The notes: generated by a model not told the origin, from the sequence alone. 64,000 nt of DNA from Uloborus plumipes (GCA_038373865.1 JAXGGA010006583.1:1-64000), one strand, 5' to 3'. Positions 1-11,488 are shown, numbered from the stretch's first letter. Translations and numbers: made by a program.

Positions 1-35
1 ACGTTGTTTACTGTTGTTCTTTATATCGTTTCATT

Positions 36-190
36 TTCTCGATAACTCGAAGTCCCAAGGGACCGGCTAAAAGATTCGAGTTAATATCAGTTCGAGTTAT
101 AGGAAGTTCCCAAATCCTTTTCATGTTTTTGGGGCCCAATGAAAACTTCGAGATAAAGGAGTATTCGAGTTATCGAGACTCAACTGCATC
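36..190. repeat. pogo/Tigger-like terminal repeat fragment
   Basis: The right end reads as the reverse complement of CAGTTGAGTCTCGATAACTC, and the left part carries the matching CTCGATAACTCGAA motif in the opposite orientation. These ends resemble those of pogo/Tigger DNA transposons. The left terminus is degenerate, so boundaries and family are approximate. Confidence 0.4.
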
Positions 191-1310
191 TTTTCAATAT
201 AAATAACTTAAAAACCTAGAACATACCATTTCATCTTCTCTCTGAAAGCAAATTTCATTCTATGCCAAAAAGTATTCTGTATGTGTTCCTTTATTTGACT
301 CGCGAATTAATCTTTCCCCAAATGCAAAGCGCGAACATTTCTGAGCAGAAAAAAAAGAGTAGAAAATGAATTGAATTCTGTCGTCCGCATTTCAGCGAAG
401 ATGATAAACGACCAAGTAGCCATTGTTTCTTCCCTTAGCTTTAATTAGAGATGCTGCGCCATTTTTAATCTCGCAGCATGTGGAATACTGATACGGCACC
501 TCAAGAGTTTTTTGTTTCGCTAATCTTCTTGGACGTTTTATGAGAAAACTAAATGAAAAGCATTCATGTATTCAGTGAATCGTAGTTAATAGGTTTATTT
601 CTGTGAATCACATTTTTTTCCTTTCTTTAGAATATAAAATGGTAAAACATTAGTTCCTTTTGATATCATTTTCCATTTATAACTACATTTTTAAAATTTT
701 CTGTTTTCCAACGATGACAAAAATTAAAATTAGTTTTTCGCTAAAATGATGATCAAAAATATTTTTAATGCTTGATTAAAAATACCTAATGAAAAATGTT
801 TCGATGTTGGGGTATTATTTTAATACATAATAGAGAAATGCTGCTTTGAAACCCTTTCGAGGCATAATTATTCAAATTAAAGGACCTGTATCAACTAAAA
901 ATGGACCTTTAATGTATGCTAAAATTCATAATATTCTCCAATTTTTTTTCTTTAGTGTATCCGTACTAAAAAATCTTTATTATTATTTTTTTTTTGAAAA
1001 CTTATCGTACCGTTTTTATTTCGTTAAACTGTTGCTCCTCTAAGTGAAGGGCTGACGTTTTGAAAAAAATTCGATTTTAATTACCGTAAATCGAAAATTT
1101 CATATGTATTATTTGCATAAGGTTTAACAGTGTACCTAAGGGTTTAACTGTGTTTATAGTTTTCTTGAACTGAGTATTTTCTTCCTTTTAAGAAATTTGA
1201 AACTCCTAACGTTAAATCACAAATGAAAGTTTGCTGAAATTTCTTATGAATCATTTTTATGAGTATAAAAAAAAACTGATGTATGAAAAGATTTCTGAAA
1301 CTGTTATATC
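191..1310. other. AT-rich stretch without a recognisable gene
   Basis: No coding frame, RNA gene or clear transposon end was recognised. The short open frame at 846-1043 is phenylalanine- and tyrosine-rich, as expected from translating T-rich DNA, and is not supported as a gene. The 375-487 segment is listed separately. Confidence 0.5.
375..487 (+). repeat. Copy 1 of a ~110-bp dispersed element
   Basis: This segment aligns with 5978-6087. Shared blocks in the same order are a GATGAT-containing start, GCCATTGTTT, CCCT, AATTAGA and ATTTTTRATCTCG. Both copies are richer in GC than their surroundings. Reading frames are not conserved between them, so it is probably non-coding: an old repeat or a duplicated regulatory element. 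Confidence 0.4.
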
Positions 1311-1318
1311 ATTACCAG

Positions 1319-2024
1319 CAGTGGCGTACGCAGACGAATCATTTCAGGGGGGGGGGGCTGAGTCAAGACTCTTTGAGGGGGGGGAAGCACCTCATGAAAT
1401 GTAGTTGAGAAAAGTAAATGTCTGGAATTTCTGCTTTAATTCCAATTTATGTCGACAAAAATACATCATTAAAAAAACTTTTTTGTCATTGGAATTATTG
1501 TGAAGAAAGCATTTTGATGGATATAGAAAATGATAAATTTAAATTAAAAAAAAATTCTTCATTGAAAGAGGTGTTGCTAAAACACTTGGATATAAATATA
1601 GCATTTTGGAAAATTTACGCTCTAACTATGTTAATGTTGCAATTTATTTTACTATTGTTCCCAATACTATGTTTCAACTCAATTTGCTGAAATTTATTTA
1701 ACAGAATTAGAAGACTGAAAAACAAAATCGTCATTTCTAATGCATAGATCTGCAACAAAAATGAACAAAATGGAATAATAGAATAATCATAAGCATGACT
1801 TACACTGAAATAGACATGTCAAAACAAAAGAAATCTTCCTTTTAATTTTGTCCTTTTCTTAATTATCTGTTCTGAAAAGCTTTTCTCATTTTGGGATTTC
1901 AAAAAAAGAAAAACGGAAATAAAAAAAATTAAAAAAAACTTAGTTTACATTTTAAAAATTCGTTTTGAAAATTTCGGAGGAGGCTGCAGCCCTGTCAGCC
2001 CACCCCCCCCTGAGTAAGTCACTG
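1319..2024. mobile_element. hAT-like non-autonomous transposon with 8-bp target duplication
   Basis: The left end starts CAGTGGCGTACGCAG and the right end is the reverse complement of CAGTGACTTACTCAG, giving 15-bp terminal inverted repeats with three differences. The flanks are ATTACCAG (1311-1318) and ATTAACAG (2025-2032), an 8-bp target duplication with one change, as expected for hAT. Long G or C runs lie just inside both ends. The 90-codon frame at 1418-1690 is unrecognised and carries no transposase motif. A partial relative, inverted relative to this copy, lies at 40546-40797. Confidence 0.6.
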
Positions 2025-2032
2025 ATTAACAG

Positions 2033-2500
2033 CTTTAGAAATAATTATTAACATTTATTGTTTATTGCGCTGTTCAACAGAATTTAAGGAAGTAAATAAA
2101 CTTCTCTTCTCCATTCACATAGCTTACATTTTTTCTGTGAAGTGTATGCAGTGAAATTAAAACCAAGAATGTTTTTTTCAGTCTGGAAAGCATTTAATGG
2201 TTGCAGCAATTCTTGAGAGATTTAATTTGTGTTTAATGTTTACTACAAACAAGAAAATGGATTTAGTGTGATAGAAATTCCTCAGGTTAAGCCATTTTTC
2301 ATCATTTTTACGTTTATGTTACGAGAAGCAAGACTGACTTAAGTATCAATTGTTCGTTATCAGAACGTCTTATTATAATGTTTGCTTAAAAATTCTTTAG
2401 TTAAAGGACATTTCGTGTTTTTGAGAGAATTCGCGTAAGGGCTTTAAAAATAGAAATAAGTACTTAACTAATTGTATTCTCACCTTTCTTTTAGTTATGG
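2033..2500. other. AT-rich spacer, nothing recognised
   Basis: No coding frame or repeat structure was identified between the hAT-like element and the next inverted-repeat element. Confidence 0.4.
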
Positions 2501-2501
2501 T

Positions 2502-2999
2502 CATATCGCACCCTTGCTACAAAAGTGCTACAACTCAAAAATTGTAATTTTTGAGTTATGACCGTTATTAGACGTAGTTTACACGTCTCTACCAATCTTC
2601 AAAAGAGCCAGAAGTTGCATTGAAAAATCAGCCGCCAAAGGGCAGTTATAGCGTTTTGTTGTTATCAAGATGCATCCCAGGTAGCACAAAAAACGTTTAA
2701 ACGTTTTATAAACGTTTTTAATCCGTTGTCACAACGTTAATAACCATTTTACAACCTTTTAAAAACGAAGTGTGCTACTTGGGATAGGACCCCTTCCACT
2801 GAAATGCTACACCTTGAGTTGTCGTCCAGCGGTCGTAGAGTAACGTGCGTAACTAACGATCATAGTTGATGTATCGGTCTTCATATTGACAAATTCAAAA
2901 ATACTAAAATGTGCCTAGTTAGCTCAGGAACAGTTTTTTGCAATTGCTGGAAAACGTATTTTTTGAGTTGTGGCACTTTTGTAGCAAGGGTGCGATATG
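2502..2999. mobile_element. ~0.5-kb MITE with ~39-bp terminal inverted repeats
   Basis: The left end begins CATATCGCACCCTTGCTACA and its reverse complement closes the element, with one mismatch over about 39 bp. No transposase is encoded. The outermost bases are AT-rich and self-complementary, so the target duplication (AT, ATAT or none) cannot be fixed. A smaller unrelated MITE (2676-2783) sits inside, so this element is the older of the two. Confidence 0.65.
2676..2783. mobile_element. 108-bp MITE nested in the 2502-2999 element
   Basis: Ends are CCCAGGTAGCACA and its near-complement TGTGCTACTTGGG. The interior repeats AACGTTT-like words and is partly palindromic. A second copy with the same ends and interior order is at 24509-24605, which establishes the boundaries. 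Confidence 0.65.
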
Positions 3000-3000
3000 T

Positions 3001-4036
3001 TGAGCTAACAAAAAAAAAATGGAAATAATTTTTTTCATGTTTGTTATTCCTTATGTGTTAAATTAAAAAAAAATAAAATTTTGAAACAACATATGCAGTT
3101 ATATTATACAAAGAGTTCCGCACACATTTAGTTTAAAGATGCCTCCCCCCCCCCCGATGTGTGGCGCTCCTCTCCTCCAATTCTGTTAGGATCCATTAAG
3201 AACAAGACTAACAAAAATTGAAAATTAATCCTAAATATTGCAAACATGTAAACAAGCTGAAACATTTGAGTGACTCAGTCGGTGCCATGACTAATGTGGA
3301 AACCCCTGTTTACTTTTTAACAAAAGTAAGAAAGACATTTTGAGGAAACCAAATTTTCGTTTATAGTGCAATCGAGTGTTACTTATCTTTTCTATTTGTC
3401 TCTACAATTTAATAGGAAAAAGTAGTTTCATAAAACTCAGGAGGCCGCTTAAGGAAAAAAAAATTTAGAAGAAGAATTGATTTACTTTCGGTTTGCATTA
3501 AATAAAAGTAAATCTAAGTTTTTGTAGGGAAAAAAAAACATTTTTATTTGTTTATGGTATTTTTCCGTATAGTTCTGTCCATGTCTTTTGCACATGTCTT
3601 ACAAATTAATTTTTCTCCGTCTTCTGTACATTTGTTTTGACTTTATATGCTCGTGGCACTTTTTATAGCTGTTCAAGACTCATGTACATTTAGATTTAAC
3701 ATCTAAAGTGTTTTGTACATTTTCTACTGTCTTATTTATTCTAGTTTCCCCAGGTCATTTTTACAGACACATTGTTGCATTTTATACTTATAAATCGAGA
3801 AAGCAGTATCCATTTTTTTTCCTCATCTGGTTTTATTGCTAAATGCCCAAGCTCGCTTTATTTTTTCATTTTTTTTACAAAAACGGATTTAACTGTAAAA
3901 GTTTTTTTTCCTTTCAATATTGTTTATTCATTTGTTTATTATTTTTATCTAATCTGATTAAAAAAAACCTTACTAGATTAAATTAATTTTAACTTAATTA
4001 TTGCAGCTTTTAAATGATTTTGTACGAATAGAATGC
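3001..4036. other. AT-rich stretch with a C-tract, no gene recognised
   Basis: Holds homopolymer A/T runs, a C-tract near 3145-3155 of the kind found in nearby repeat ends, and a 61-codon frame at 3772-3957 that is phenylalanine-rich and judged spurious. Confidence 0.4.
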
Positions 4037-4046
4037 ACTGTATATT

Positions 4047-4681
4047 AGGGTGGGGCGAAACATAAAAAGGTTTTCAGATCAACTACTAATAGTGGCCAAA
4101 AGTTATCTTTGGTGATAGTTAGCTTTTGTGCAAAATTTGAGAAAAATCGGTTAATATCTTCAGGGGGCGCTGCGATCGCAAAGTTTTACCATAGCTTTGT
4201 TATGGATTTTATGGTTAAAATATCAACAAGAATGCCTTTAGCTAGTCTCTTTGCGTTTTTTTTACTCAAAAGATGTTTTCATGCATTAAAAGCATATGAA
4301 ATGACTCACAAACATTATTTTATATGATATATTTATATTTAAAAAAAATCACTTTTTTTCACGTTTTTGTTTCTTTTTAAATGCTTGAAATATAAATATA
4401 TCATATAAATCAATTTTTTGTGAGTTATTTCGTATGTTTTGAATGCTTGAATGCATCTTAGGAGTAAAAAAATGCAATGAGATTCGTTAATGGCATTGTT
4501 TTTCATATTTTAACCATAAAATCCCGATAAAAGCTATGATAAAACTTTGCGATCGCAGCGCCCCCTGAAGATATTAACTGATTTTTCTCAAATTTTGCAC
4601 AAAAGCTAACTATCACCAAAGACAACTTTTGGCAACTATTAGAAGTTGATCTGAAAAACTTTTTATTTTTCGCCCCACCCT
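4047..4681. mobile_element. 635-bp foldback transposon with 10-bp target duplication
   Basis: The element begins AGGGTGGGGCGAAA and ends with its complement. The two halves are a long imperfect palindrome: for example the word CTTCAGGGGGCGCTGCGATC on the left recurs as its near-complement on the right. The arms are about 290-300 bp around an AT-rich centre at ~4330-4390. The 10-bp flank ACTGTATATT is repeated exactly at 4037-4046 and 4682-4691. Long arms plus a 9-10-bp duplication suggest a non-autonomous Mutator-like element (family inferred). The 72-codon frame inside is an accident of the palindrome. Confidence 0.8.
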
Positions 4682-4798
4682 ACTGTATATTGACGACTCG
4701 CTTAGTTTCTACCTTCGACACAGGAAAATATTATTTACGTCCCGTATTTTTGATCCACGGGCTTCGTGTCTTTAAAAAATAACTTTTAACATATTTAA

Positions 4799-5031
4799 CC
4801 CTTTATGCTCCATCGGGACTCAAAAGTTCCGCTTTATATTAATTTAGTATTATGAATACTATATGGCTGAAACCATGCTAAAGCTTTTGAGTACCACTCC
4901 TTGTACTTCGCTTAGACGCCGACAGATGGTACCTGCAATCGAATACAGTTTTCTTAGGGGCTCTAAGGCGTAGGGGGCTTTAGATCCTATAGATATTCAA
5001 AATTTGCTAAATTAATTTAGGACATAAAAAG
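4799..5031. mobile_element. Possible piggyBac-like MITE flanked by TTAA
   Basis: TTAA at 4795-4798 and 5032-5035 brackets a 233-bp segment with ends CCCTTTATGCTCC and the complement of CTTTTTATGTCC. TTAA flanks with CCC-type ends are typical of piggyBac-type MITEs, but TTAA is common in AT-rich DNA and the inverted repeat is imperfect. Confidence 0.4.
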
Positions 5032-5064
5032 TTAAAGGTTTAATACATTTGTTTGGAATATTAT

Positions 5065-5146
5065 TTAACCTCTCGGCGGTCCGGCCAGTTCAAAAATTAC
5101 ATGTTAAATGGACGTGATAAGACGTCCAGAACCGTCAGTGGGTTAA
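5065..5146. repeat. Short TTAA-bounded palindromic segment
   Basis: TTAACC at the left and GGTTAA at the right enclose a GC-richer core in which CGGTCCGG and CCAGAACCG face each other. It could be a degenerate MITE; support is weak. Confidence 0.25.
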
Positions 5147-5757
5147 TACTTCAATCGAGTTTTTAACCACAATTGAGGAATTATTTTATACTTTAATGTT
5201 TTCTTCGTAGTATATTATTGTGTATTCGGCGATTTTCTTAAATGAAGACAATTATGCTTATGAAGAAGCAGAGAAAAAAATATTAGGTCGTGATGATAGT
5301 TTTGCCTCAAATGACAGTGGCATAAGTTTTTCAGAATTCGGAAAAATAATTTATTGATTAAAAATAATAGCTGGGAATTACCACTCACTCTATTATTTTC
5401 TAAAAAGAAGACTTAAAATTTTCTGTTTCACCCAGAAAAGAACAGCAAACTCTTAGCTGAACTTTATACCCTTTTTAGCTGAAATGAGGTTTTGAGATAT
5501 TTGAACAAATACGTTTTGAATTTTATATTGAGAAATGTTGCAGTTGAACGCTTTTTTCGAGCTTTACTTCAAACGGAAAACATATAAGCAAGCTTGTACC
5601 ATAAAGCTAAACTACAGTATACATGAGAAAATGCAAATAATAATAATAATAACAATTATTATTGTTATTATAAACCAAAAATTTCCAGTTACTGCCCTTA
5701 ACTTGACCATAGCAAACTAGTCCCAAGAAGTAAGTTTTCATCAACATTCCAGCAATG
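5147..5757. other. AT-rich spacer with AAT-type microsatellite
   Basis: The only regular structure is an AAT/ATT-rich simple repeat near 5637-5672, which also produces a poly-Asn/Tyr open frame on the minus strand. Confidence 0.4.
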
Positions 5758-5769
5758 ATTTTCTCATAA

Positions 5770-6132
5770 AGGAAAACAAAAGCACTCATAATTTCTGAAA
5801 GAAAATGGCAAACAGTTTCGTCATTATCACAAGCAAAGAAATATTCCCTGTCCCTTAAACAAGTAGCCCCCGATGACCAGCTTTTCAAACGAACACATTC
5901 CTCTTCATCCCATCAATGCAAAAAGAAATTATCCAACAAATGCATCTGTGCAAAAGAAAGAAAAGGAATCGCCAACTCCGTCATTTGCAGATCTGCAAGA
6001 GATGATGGAAGAGCAGCGGGGGCCATTGTTTTCCCTCCGCATCAATTAGAAACGGAAGGCGGATTTTTGATCTCGGAGAAAAGGCAAAGAAATCTGACGT
6101 TGGATGATTTGTTTCTGTTTCTATATTGGTGA
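5770..6132 (+). other. GC-richer island with a 120-codon open frame lacking ATG
   Basis: One plus-strand frame stays open for 120 codons up to TGA at 6130-6132, unusual for this AT-rich DNA, but it has no ATG and resembles no family I know. It is rich in Lys, Ser and Arg. The segment 5978-6087 within it matches 375-487 at the DNA level but not in frame, which argues for a non-coding element. An internal exon cannot be excluded: TTTGCAG at ~5993 is a possible splice acceptor. The likelier readings are a regulatory island or old repeat. Confidence 0.2.
5978..6087 (+). repeat. Copy 2 of the ~110-bp dispersed element
   Basis: Aligns with 375-487 through GATGAT, GCCATTGTTT, CCCT, AATTAGA and ATTTTTGATCTCG in the same order and spacing apart from small gaps. 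Confidence 0.4.
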
Positions 6133-7538
6133 TGGCGGAACGCGATGCAACTGATAGGTAAGGTAGTACAGAGTCAAATCGCTTTAGAGTCTGAAAGGAG
6201 GTAATCCTTTTGCTTTGTGTTATGAAACAAGAAGCATGGGAAAATATTTTTCACTCGTTGAAACTTTGGCAGAAGTCAAAGTATAATAATTTATGAAAAC
6301 TTGGGACCATATGAGGTTAGTTTTGAACTACTTCGTATTTTTCATTGTACCTTGACTACTTTTGGGCACTGCCCTACTTTTACTTTATACACGTTATTTT
6401 TTAGACATCTGTCTTATTAAAATAGTTTTCTAGTTAAAAATAGTTTGTGCAGTACAAATGTGTCAGAGGTTTAATATTAAACAGTAAATTTACGTAAGTG
6501 GTTTTGTTTCTACGCTACAAAGCGATTTGAATCACAGCAAGCTCAATCCGATCGAAAACTGCAGTCAAAAATCGGTTTGCTCTAAAAAAATAAATAAATA
6601 AAAAAGTCAATTCGTGAATGTTTTTCGTTTCTCCTTTAAAGTTAAAACAATGGATTGAGCTAGTTATGATTCTAAACAATTCATATGCATGCTACACATT
6701 ACTTGACAAGTTTAAAATAGTAATTTTTTGTTTAGATGTATGTTATATATAATATATACGTTGTAATATAATGTGTTATGTTATAAAATTGTATCAAAAA
6801 AACATTTTAAAATGTTCAATGGCGATTTGTTTTACATTTAATTGTTGTCATTCGACACCATTTAATAAGCTCATATTCTGTGCCCCGCGCGCTAATGAAT
6901 TACATATAAGAGAACTTCCACTTCAAAAAAGATGTGAAAGACCCTATACTACATTCAGCTGTCTAAATCTAGGTTATGATGATAGTTTTTAAGGATTTGG
7001 TTTGAGAAATAAATTAACAATACTATACTTTTACGTATCCGACTTAAAAATAAAATGGTTCTGATGTTACGATTTGGAAGCTACTTCTCAACGCAGCTTT
7101 AAAGTTTTTGAATTTTCTCGACCCACCCCATAATATTCTGCGCAGAGCAATAAATCCTAGAAAACTTTCAAAGCTAGGAAATAGGAAAAACACAATGAAT
7201 TTTTCGAAACATTTAACGAAATTTATTAATCCAGTTCAAATTGGCACTACTTTAATTACATCAATTAATTTTATGTCACATTTTTGATAGGATTTCGGTT
7301 ACCCTAAGTGATAACAAAAAATAGATCACGTTAATCAATTCATTTCAAATAATTTTTGATAGAATAGAAAATTTTTCTTAAATGTGCCTAACTAATTTAT
7401 CAAGAGAGTCTTCATGCCAGCAAGGAGAAAGTTTTATAACACGTCGAAAAAGTTTGTAAAACTTTACAATACAAAACTTCAAAACATTTTTTGATTTCTT
7501 GCTCCTGACAGTTATTTCTTAATCGCTAAGAATAGTTA
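6133..7538. other. AT-rich stretch, nothing recognised
   Basis: No convincing frame, splice-bounded exon or terminal inverted repeat was found. The 73-codon frame at 6771-6992 has no recognisable motif. Confidence 0.4.
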
Positions 7539-7540
7539 TA

Positions 7541-7717
7541 CAGTGAAACCTGTGTGTAACGATACTGTACACAACGATAAACCTGCCTATTACGATATTT
7601 TAGTTTGGTCCCAGCCAACTTCCCATCTACTCTTGCTCAAACTGTCTATAATGATAATCTGTCTATAACGATATTTTATCTCGGTCCCTTGAGTATCGTT
7701 ATACACATATTTTACTG
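7541..7717. mobile_element. pogo-like MITE, 177 bp, TA target duplication
   Basis: Ends are CAGTGAAACCTGTGTGTAAC and, inverted, CAGTAAAATATGTGTATAAC, flanked by TA at 7539-7540 and 7718-7719. The interior repeats the word TAACGATA and its complement, as in pogo/Tigger terminal regions. No transposase is encoded. Confidence 0.6.
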
Positions 7718-7719
7718 TA

Positions 7720-10700
7720 TTTTGAAAAACTATTCTCTTTAACAGAAATGCCATTTTTCTATGTTCTTATTACTTTCCATTTTATACTTTTTCTTAAATT
7801 CTTTTTTTACAAAATAGCTTTAACAATTTCTAAATGAAAAGCTTTGAAAAGAAATTCCAATACCGAACAATAACGGATTTTCTCAACAGCTATAAAAACG
7901 ATGGTTTTAGGTTGAATTTCTTTATACATTTATTTGTATTGAGGAAAGATAAATTTATTTTTCAATACTGTATCGAGTATTTGACACAAAAAACCATAAT
8001 AGCAGATGTTGCATTAAATTCCCGGAGGAAAAATGAATTCTGCGTTAGATAAACTTTAAAACTTTTAATTTTCAGAATGGCAACAATTTTGCCGAAGTCG
8101 AAGTGCACCATTGAGATTGTAGTAAAATTCAGTTTTAAGAGGATACACCAAAGAAGCAGAGAGCATTAATCGAAATCCATATTTAGAAGAGTATTATTCT
8201 ATAATAACTACACGAGAATAAAGTTTCATATACTATTGTCTGTTGAAAAGAATCATTAAAATTTATAGATGCATTAGAAGCGAAATGTGTTTACTATATT
8301 TACTGGTACAAATAACTAACGGCATTACTATGAGCTCTACAAACCTGCACTGCAAACAAAATCCGAAAAGGTCTGAGCAACATTTTGAATTTTTACGAGT
8401 TCCACAAATTTCTTGTAAAAAACAAGAACATTTGCGAAATATTTCTTAAATCGCTATACCCCGAGAAAACATGAGGAAAATGAAGGATATAAGCTTGGAT
8501 TCTGATGGTCGTGAAATGTGCTCTGAAAGTACGCTACTTTTACCCACAATGCAGGGCATTAATCTGATACACAAGTTTCATAGTCAAATCCCACATTTTT
8601 GTTCAGACATCATAAATATTATAAACATTAGTATGACCTGCAAAATACTACCCACTTAGAGAAATTATGTTTATGATTTCTACACCTCCCCTTAAAACCT
8701 CAACCAGTGAAAACTCCTATAAATGTTGTTAAAATTAATTACCCCATAACTAACTAAACAAATGAAACACACTCTAGATTATTTTCCCCACAACAACGAT
8801 CATTTACAAATGATTGATTCATGGCTCCGCTTCGAACCACTTCACCCATAATACATTTTTATAACAAAACTGTCCGCTTAAAAATTAAATTAGGTTGTCG
8901 CCCTTATCTTTCTGATTTTTTTTTCTCTTTCAAGTCTTTCGTAAGAAAAATTAATGAGCAGCTCTTTTTCGAGTTGGTTGTAAAAAACTGAGTTGTCAAG
9001 AACGGCTGGCGATAAGAATTTGACAAAGAGTAAGAGGATGTGATTATATTCTGGTTGTTTATTACCCTGATCGAAAGTAAAATTTTTAATTTTTCAGTGA
9101 TGTGATTGCTTAACGAATGATTTATAAGGCGTATTGTGTTAAGGCGAAGTTCCTTGAATTGTGTTCTATGGAACCTCAAGGTTACATGAACGTGCATTTT
9201 TTGTTCTGAAATTGAAATTAATTTCACTTAAAAAATCGATTAAAAAAAAACTTTGAGTGAAGTTTTTAATCAGTATTTTCTGAATGAACAAGGAAGAAAG
9301 CATCAAAATGAATTGTGTTTGAAAATTGAATTTATTTCAAAATAAAGTTCCTATTGATGTTAAATCTGACATGTGGTTTATTATTATTTTATTATTCATT
9401 TATTTATTTATTTCACACATTCAATTGCAGCCAAATTAAGCTATTAAAAAACACCTGGTGTTCCACGAAAAATGTAGGATTTAAAAGGGCTCCACTAATA
9501 AAATAAATTAAAGAACCTTGCTTTAAGGAAAGAGTGTCGCAAATTCTTTTAACCTATATGAACTTCAGAAAGATGAACTTTTTACGCATTTATAACAACG
9601 CTGGTTATATTGCACATCGATAATGAAGGAGGAACTTTTTTTAATTAGATTAGCATTAAAGATGTGCCCTTTCCACTTTCGGTGTGATGATTTTACACAA
9701 TTTACATTTAAAATCATCATGATTTTAACCTGAAAACAGCTTTTTCGCTTGTCTTAAATCTGCCGTAAGCAAAAATTTTCTTTCCATTAGTGCATTTATG
9801 ATTCGGGCAAAATTTAAATATATTAAGCACTTACGCATTTATTATGATGCTTAAACAGCCACACTCAGAGACTTTTGGATGAAGCATTGAGTGTCCAGTT
9901 CTGTCATTTCAGAAAACGGGACAACGCAGTACGTGGACAATGGGACACTAAGCCAGAAAAAGAGACTGCCCCGTTCAAAACGGGACTGATGGTCATCTTA
10001 AGTATATATCATTTGCTATTTCTCTCATGAAAATTTTGAAACGCCGCGCCTGGCTGCAGGCGTATGATAAAAGTCACAGCCATAACAGTTTTAAATGAAA
10101 AATGATTCCAGTAGCCGTCTGCATACCAGCACAGCTGTTCTATTTATTCATTCTAAATGTAAATGCATTTGTTTCCACTTATCCCCGCTGCCAGTTTGCT
10201 GATTTATAAACAGGAAAGATGTGTTTAGAGGGAAAAAATATAACCTTTGAGGAATGGCCAATGGAACACCCATCTGCATTTCTTCGAGACAGGCGGACGG
10301 TGTGTTTCGAACATCCTTTCCTCCTCCCATCGAATCGTTATCGAAACGATATCTGGCTTCTTCTGTCACCCGCAGAAGGCGTTCGAAGAAGAATGAGTGT
10401 TCCGAACGGCCGTTATTAGAAGTTTTGTTCGATAATGCGTTCCAGAGAGAAATGGCTTCTTGAGAAGTATTATTTTTCGTAACTTTATGTTATGTATTTT
10501 ATCACGAGTTCTGAGTTTATCTGTTTTTATTTCGGAAATATTACTAGCCATTAGCGCGTATAATGATACTTTTGAATCTAAAGGAAAAAAAAAGTTCTTG
10601 TTTTGAAGTGGAAAAGTATAACTTGTTTTACTTCTACAATATTGGACTCAACCGAATTTGATGATGCAAAATGTAAAACGACTACTATTTCAGAGAAAAA

Positions 10701-10743
10701 TAATAAAAACAGCGTAGCAAACATGCGTTGTTCATGTACTCTT
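7720..10743. other. Mostly unannotated 3 kb with one GC-richer island
   Basis: Contains short AT-rich frames without motifs, a TTTA microsatellite near 9393-9412, and a segment near 9890-9985 in which ACGGGAC words recur and that may be a degraded transposon end. A GC-richer island at about 10160-10460 has several overlapping open frames on both strands, which reflects base composition; no family was recognised. Confidence 0.4.
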
Positions 10744-10746
10744 TTA

Positions 10747-11048
10747 GGCAGGGATTCAAGTGAAACAGGCCATCGCAAATTACAATCGCTACTGGAAATA
10801 AATTACATTAGAACGTTTCTTGATAAAAACATCGTGACATCAGCGTGACGTTTGCCTATGAAAAACGAGCTAGATAAAACGTCACAGCCTACTTGGCGAA
10901 TAAGAGGAGATCGCTGAGTGCTTGTGAGCTCTTATTGGCTCCACCCGTAGTGACGTCATGCCAAGTTAAGTTGATGATAATGTAATTCACTTCCAGTAGC
11001 GATTGCAATTCGAAGCGATCGCAGTGCTGTTTCACTTGAATCCCTGCC
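10747..11048 (+). mobile_element. PIF/Harbinger-like MITE, copy 1 (302 bp)
   Basis: Terminal inverted repeats of about 22 bp start GGCAGGGATTCAAGTGAAAC and are flanked by TTA at 10744-10746 and 11049-11051, the 3-bp TWA duplication typical of PIF/Harbinger. The interior is conserved with the copies at 21545-21856 and 61379-61665 (the latter inverted), including paired TGACGTCA-type words. The 81-codon frame overlapping it is not a gene. Confidence 0.8.
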
Positions 11049-11224
11049 TTAGTTCACTATCTTTCATATTTTTGAAGTGTGAACTTGGAATGGGGAATTG
11101 TTTTACATGTGTAATTCGTCCCCCCCCCCCCTCCTAATAAATAATCATATATCAATACTACTATTTGAATTTCGACTTCTCTTAATCTCCTTTGATTTAT
11201 TTTTATAACTTCTATCAAATTTGC

Positions 11225-11425
11225 AAGTTTTGTTTGGTGGAATGGAACTTTTGTGCTTCTGTTGGTGAAGATCAGAGATTTTGCTCCATGTGTGACAGAA
11301 AGTAACAGGCATTCTTCAAAAATATTTGTATTCACACAAAGTGACCACGCTGTTTCTGATTACAATTTATTAAAAGTTATGGAGTTTCGGAGTACAAAGG
11401 AATCTGGTTTAAGTCTACAACATGA
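11225..11425 (+). repeat. Diverged copy of an old local repeat (copy A)
   Basis: Aligns with 12215-12425: shared words include AGTAACAGGCATT and CACATG/GTTTCTG in the same order. A third, longer relative is at 14450-14880. The first Helitron has inserted into the middle copy. Confidence 0.4.
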
Positions 11426-11488
11426 CTTTACTCCGCTTAACTCCTCCAGGGGCATTAGTACCTGTTATTGTTGTGACTTAACCTGAAA

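Noticed and set aside
4109..4327. 72-codon open frame
   Set aside because: Lies in one arm of the foldback element; its mirror arm shows it is not a gene.
5607..5888. 93-codon minus-strand frame
   Set aside because: The poly-Asn/Tyr part is a translated AAT repeat and the rest lacks motifs.
8077..8169. 30-codon ATG frame after an acceptor-like TTTTAATTTTCAG
   Set aside because: Too short, no donor or partner exon, no recognisable motif; chance is likely.
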